From positions 1,302,001 through 1,366,000 of the forward strand of contig NZ_CP180191.1 of NCBI RefSeq assembly GCF_047549485.1: DNA of 64,000 bases, given 5' to 3'. Positions 62,211 to 64,000 of this stretch are shown here, piece by piece; the stretch's first letter is position 1; each line of letters starts with the position of its first letter. The notes under the pieces were generated by a model that worked only from the letters and a program-made list of their open reading frames with translations, searched no databases and was not told the origin of the DNA. The position numbers were made by a program, and so were the translations under genes. The stretch is from Piscinibacterium candidicorallinum. GTDB taxonomy: Bacteria; Pseudomonadota; Gammaproteobacteria; Burkholderiales; Burkholderiaceae_C.

Positions 62211-62253
62211 CTGGCGCGCGTTTTGATGTTGCAGCAGTGCCGAGTGGATATCG

Positions 62254-62742
62254 ATGGCCGACCTGACCCAACTTGTTGAATCGACGATTGCGCCGATGGG
62301 CTATGAGCTCGTGGATGCCGAACGCGCCGGCCGCGGACTGCTGCGCATCACGATCGATCGCGCAGACGGCAGTGGCGAACGGATCAGGATTGAAGACTGC
62401 GAGCGCGTCAGCCGGCAGTTGACCAATGTATTCATGGTCGAAGGCATCGACTACGCGCGTCTGGAAGTCGGTTCGGCCGGCGTGGATCGTCCGCTGAAGA
62501 AGCTGGCTGACTTTGTGCGGTTTGCTGGCGAAAACGCTGTGCTGAAGCTGCGCGTGCCGCTGGCAGGTCGAAAGAATTTCGAAGGTGTGCTGCAGACTCC
62601 CGAAGGTGAAGGACCAGACGCGAAGCTGGCGCTGGTCTTCAAGGGCAAGGATGGCACCGAGCAGGTTTTGGATTTTGTTCTGTCGGACATTGAGCGTGCG
62701 AACCTCAACCCGGCGCTCGATTTTGGGAAGGGCAGGAAATGA
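62254..62742 (+). CDS. rimP: Ribosome maturation factor RimP
   Basis: 162 residues. Needed for 30S subunit maturation. Family marks: LVESTIAPMGYELVDAERAGRGLLRITIDR, IEDCERVSRQLTNVFMVEGIDYARLEVGSAGVDRPLKKLADFVRFAGE. The stop overlaps the nusA ATG (ATGA), the conserved rimP-nusA-infB order. Confidence 0.96.
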   Translation: MADLTQLVESTIAPMGYELVDAERAGRGLLRITIDRADGSGERIRIEDCERVSRQLTNVFMVEGIDYARLEVGSAGVDRPLKKLADFVRFAGENAVLKLRVPLAGRKNFEGVLQTPEGEGPDAKLALVFKGKDGTEQVLDFVLSDIERANLNPALDFGKGRK

Positions 62743-64000
62743 ATCGTGAAGTGCTGATGCTCGTGGACGCACTGGCGCGCGAGAAGAATGTCAGCAAGGA
62801 AGTGGTCTTCGGTGCCCTGGAGACCGCCCTGGCTTCGGCGACCAAGAAGCGCTTTACCGATCCCGAGGTGGATGTGCGCGTCTCGATCGACCGGGATTCC
62901 GGCGAGTTTGATGCCTTCCGCCGCTGGCAGGTTGTGGCCGACGACGCCGTCGAGAATCCCTCGGCGCAGATGGCACTGTCCGAAGCGCGGTCGCAGCTGC
63001 CCGAGATCGATCTTGACGATCACGTCGAAGAGCAGCTCGATGACGTCGAGTTCGGCCGCATTGGCGCCCAGGCTGCCAAGCAGGTGATCCTGCAGCGCAT
63101 TCGCGACGCCGAGAAGGAACAGATCCTCAACGACTTCCTCGAGCGCGGCGAAAAGATCGTCACTGGCATGGTCAAGCGCATGGACCGTGGTGACGCGATT
63201 GTCGAAATCGGCAAGGTCGAGGCGCGGCTGCGCCGCGATCAGACGATCCCCAAGGAGAATCTGCGCATTGGGGACCGCGTGCGTGCCTACATCGGCAAAG
63301 TGGACCGCACCGCGCGCGGCCAGCAGGTCGAACTGTCGCGCACCGCTCCGGAATTCATCATTGAGCTGTTCCGCCTCGAGGTGCCCGAGATGGAGCAGGG
63401 CCTGCTGCAGATAAAGTCTGCGGCCCGCGATCCGGGCGTTCGCGCCAAGATCGCCGTGACCACGAGCGACCGTCGCATCGACCCTATCGGCACCTGCGTA
63501 GGTGTACGTGGTTCTCGCGTGCAGGCGGTCACGGGTGAGCTGGGCGGCGAGCGTGTGGATATCGTGCTGTGGAGCGAAGATCCGGCCCAGTTCGTGATCG
63601 GTGCCCTGGCTCCTGCCAATGTGCAGTCCATTGTTGTGGACGAGGAAAAGCACGCCATGGACGTGGTCGTGAACGAGGACGAGCTGGCCGTGGCCATCGG
63701 TGTTGGCGGTCGGAACGTGCGTCTGGCTTCCGAGCTGACCGGCTGGCAGATCAACATCATGACCGCCGATGAATCGGCAACCAAGCAGACCGCCGAGCGC
63801 GACCGCGTCGTCAAGCTCTTCGTCGACAAGCTGGACGTGGACGAGGAAGTCGCCGGCATCCTCGTGGACGAAGGCTTCACGGGTCTCGAGGAAGTGGCCT
63901 ACGTGCCCATCAACGAGATGCTTGCCATCGAAGCCTTCGATGAAGACACGGTCAATGAGCTGCGCAATCGCGCGCGTGACGCGCTGCTGACGCAGGCTCT
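62739..64000 (+). CDS. nusA: Transcription termination/antitermination protein NusA (3' end outside window)
   Basis: 420 residues of about 490-500 are present; the frame stays open to the window end. The N-terminal RNA-polymerase-binding domain (MNREVLMLVDALAREKNVSKEVVFGALETALASATKKR), S1 domain (GEKIVTGMVKRMDRGDAIVEIGKVEARLRRDQTIP), KH domains (DPIGTCVGVRGSRVQAVTGELGGERVDIVLW and AVAIGVGGRNVRLASELTGWQINIM) are all seen, and the first acidic helix-hairpin repeat begins near residue 365. Binds RNA polymerase to modulate pausing, termination and antitermination. Confidence 0.97.
   Translation, partial: MNREVLMLVDALAREKNVSKEVVFGALETALASATKKRFTDPEVDVRVSIDRDSGEFDAFRRWQVVADDAVENPSAQMALSEARSQLPEIDLDDHVEEQLDDVEFGRIGAQAAKQVILQRIRDAEKEQILNDFLERGEKIVTGMVKRMDRGDAIVEIGKVEARLRRDQTIPKENLRIGDRVRAYIGKVDRTARGQQVELSRTAPEFIIELFRLEVPEMEQGLLQIKSAARDPGVRAKIAVTTSDRRIDPIGTCVGVRGSRVQAVTGELGGERVDIVLWSEDPAQFVIGALAPANVQSIVVDEEKHAMDVVVNEDELAVAIGVGGRNVRLASELTGWQINIMTADESATKQTAERDRVVKLFVDKLDVDEEVAGILVDEGFTGLEEVAYVPINEMLAIEAFDEDTVNELRNRARDALLTQA

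Overview
The window reads as the chromosome of a GC-rich betaproteobacterium, most likely of the order Burkholderiales. Grounds: Bug-family solute receptor, the small Trp-rich protein family (TIGR04438), trxA-rho-rpmE2 and ffs-dnaX-ybaB-recR gene orders, adjacent ppk and sixA, and paired pilT-pilU. No phage, plasmid, insertion-sequence or CRISPR signature was seen. Nearly all genes are housekeeping or catabolic. The exceptions are a short lower-GC patch (about 11.3-12.8 kb) and five copies of an intergenic repeat that I do not recognise.

Layout. 0-6.3 kb: end of an RND efflux pump, a degenerate outer-membrane-factor-like gene, then a three-gene minus-strand operon (Bug receptor, crotonase-like enzyme, malonyl-CoA synthetase). 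6.5-15.7 kb: phosphate and polyphosphate genes (phoX, ppx, sixA, ppk), with candidate Pho boxes before phoX and ppk. 15.7-28 kb: lgt, ilvD, a cytochrome c, then branched-chain amino acid uptake (livJ-like receptor apart from livHMGF) surrounding a PLP lyase, an Lrp-type regulator and dadA. 28-36 kb: MFS and MATE transporters, class I fumarase, a DUF-type membrane protein, an ArnT-like glycosyltransferase, rpmE2. 36-41 kb: rho, trxA, the SRP RNA, dnaX, ybaB, recR.

40.9-52.3 kb is the most interesting block. A nine-gene minus-strand operon encodes an exported cyanophycinase, a complete basic amino acid ABC importer (receptor, two permeases, ATPase), an M14/AstE-like zinc amidohydrolase placed between transporter genes, an AraC-type ArgR-like regulator and two arginine N-succinyltransferase-like proteins. 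A TonB-dependent receptor is transcribed divergently. The divergent region carries two pairs of 21-bp-spaced half-sites that fit the TGTCGC-N8-AA pattern known for Pseudomonas ArgR. I read this as a system for scavenging external cyanophycin (multi-L-arginyl-poly-aspartate): outside or periplasmic cleavage to beta-Asp-Arg, import, dipeptide hydrolysis, and arginine entry to the succinyl (AST) pathway.

52.3-64 kb: a RhlE-like helicase flanked by three of the repeats, gluQ, yggS, pilT-pilU, a glutathione peroxidase, initiator tRNA-Met, scpB-rluB, and the start of rimP-nusA behind a strong promoter and a leader terminator.

The five repeats (near 10.8, 29.7, 52.5, 54.45 and 54.65 kb) share a fixed architecture: two TCAA-N7-TTGA palindromes 41 bp apart, then a CCGCAT...GCGG hairpin about 35 bp on, then a GCATCTCACG box. 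Four of the five lie directly downstream of a gene on the same strand, and the fifth follows the fourth in tandem.
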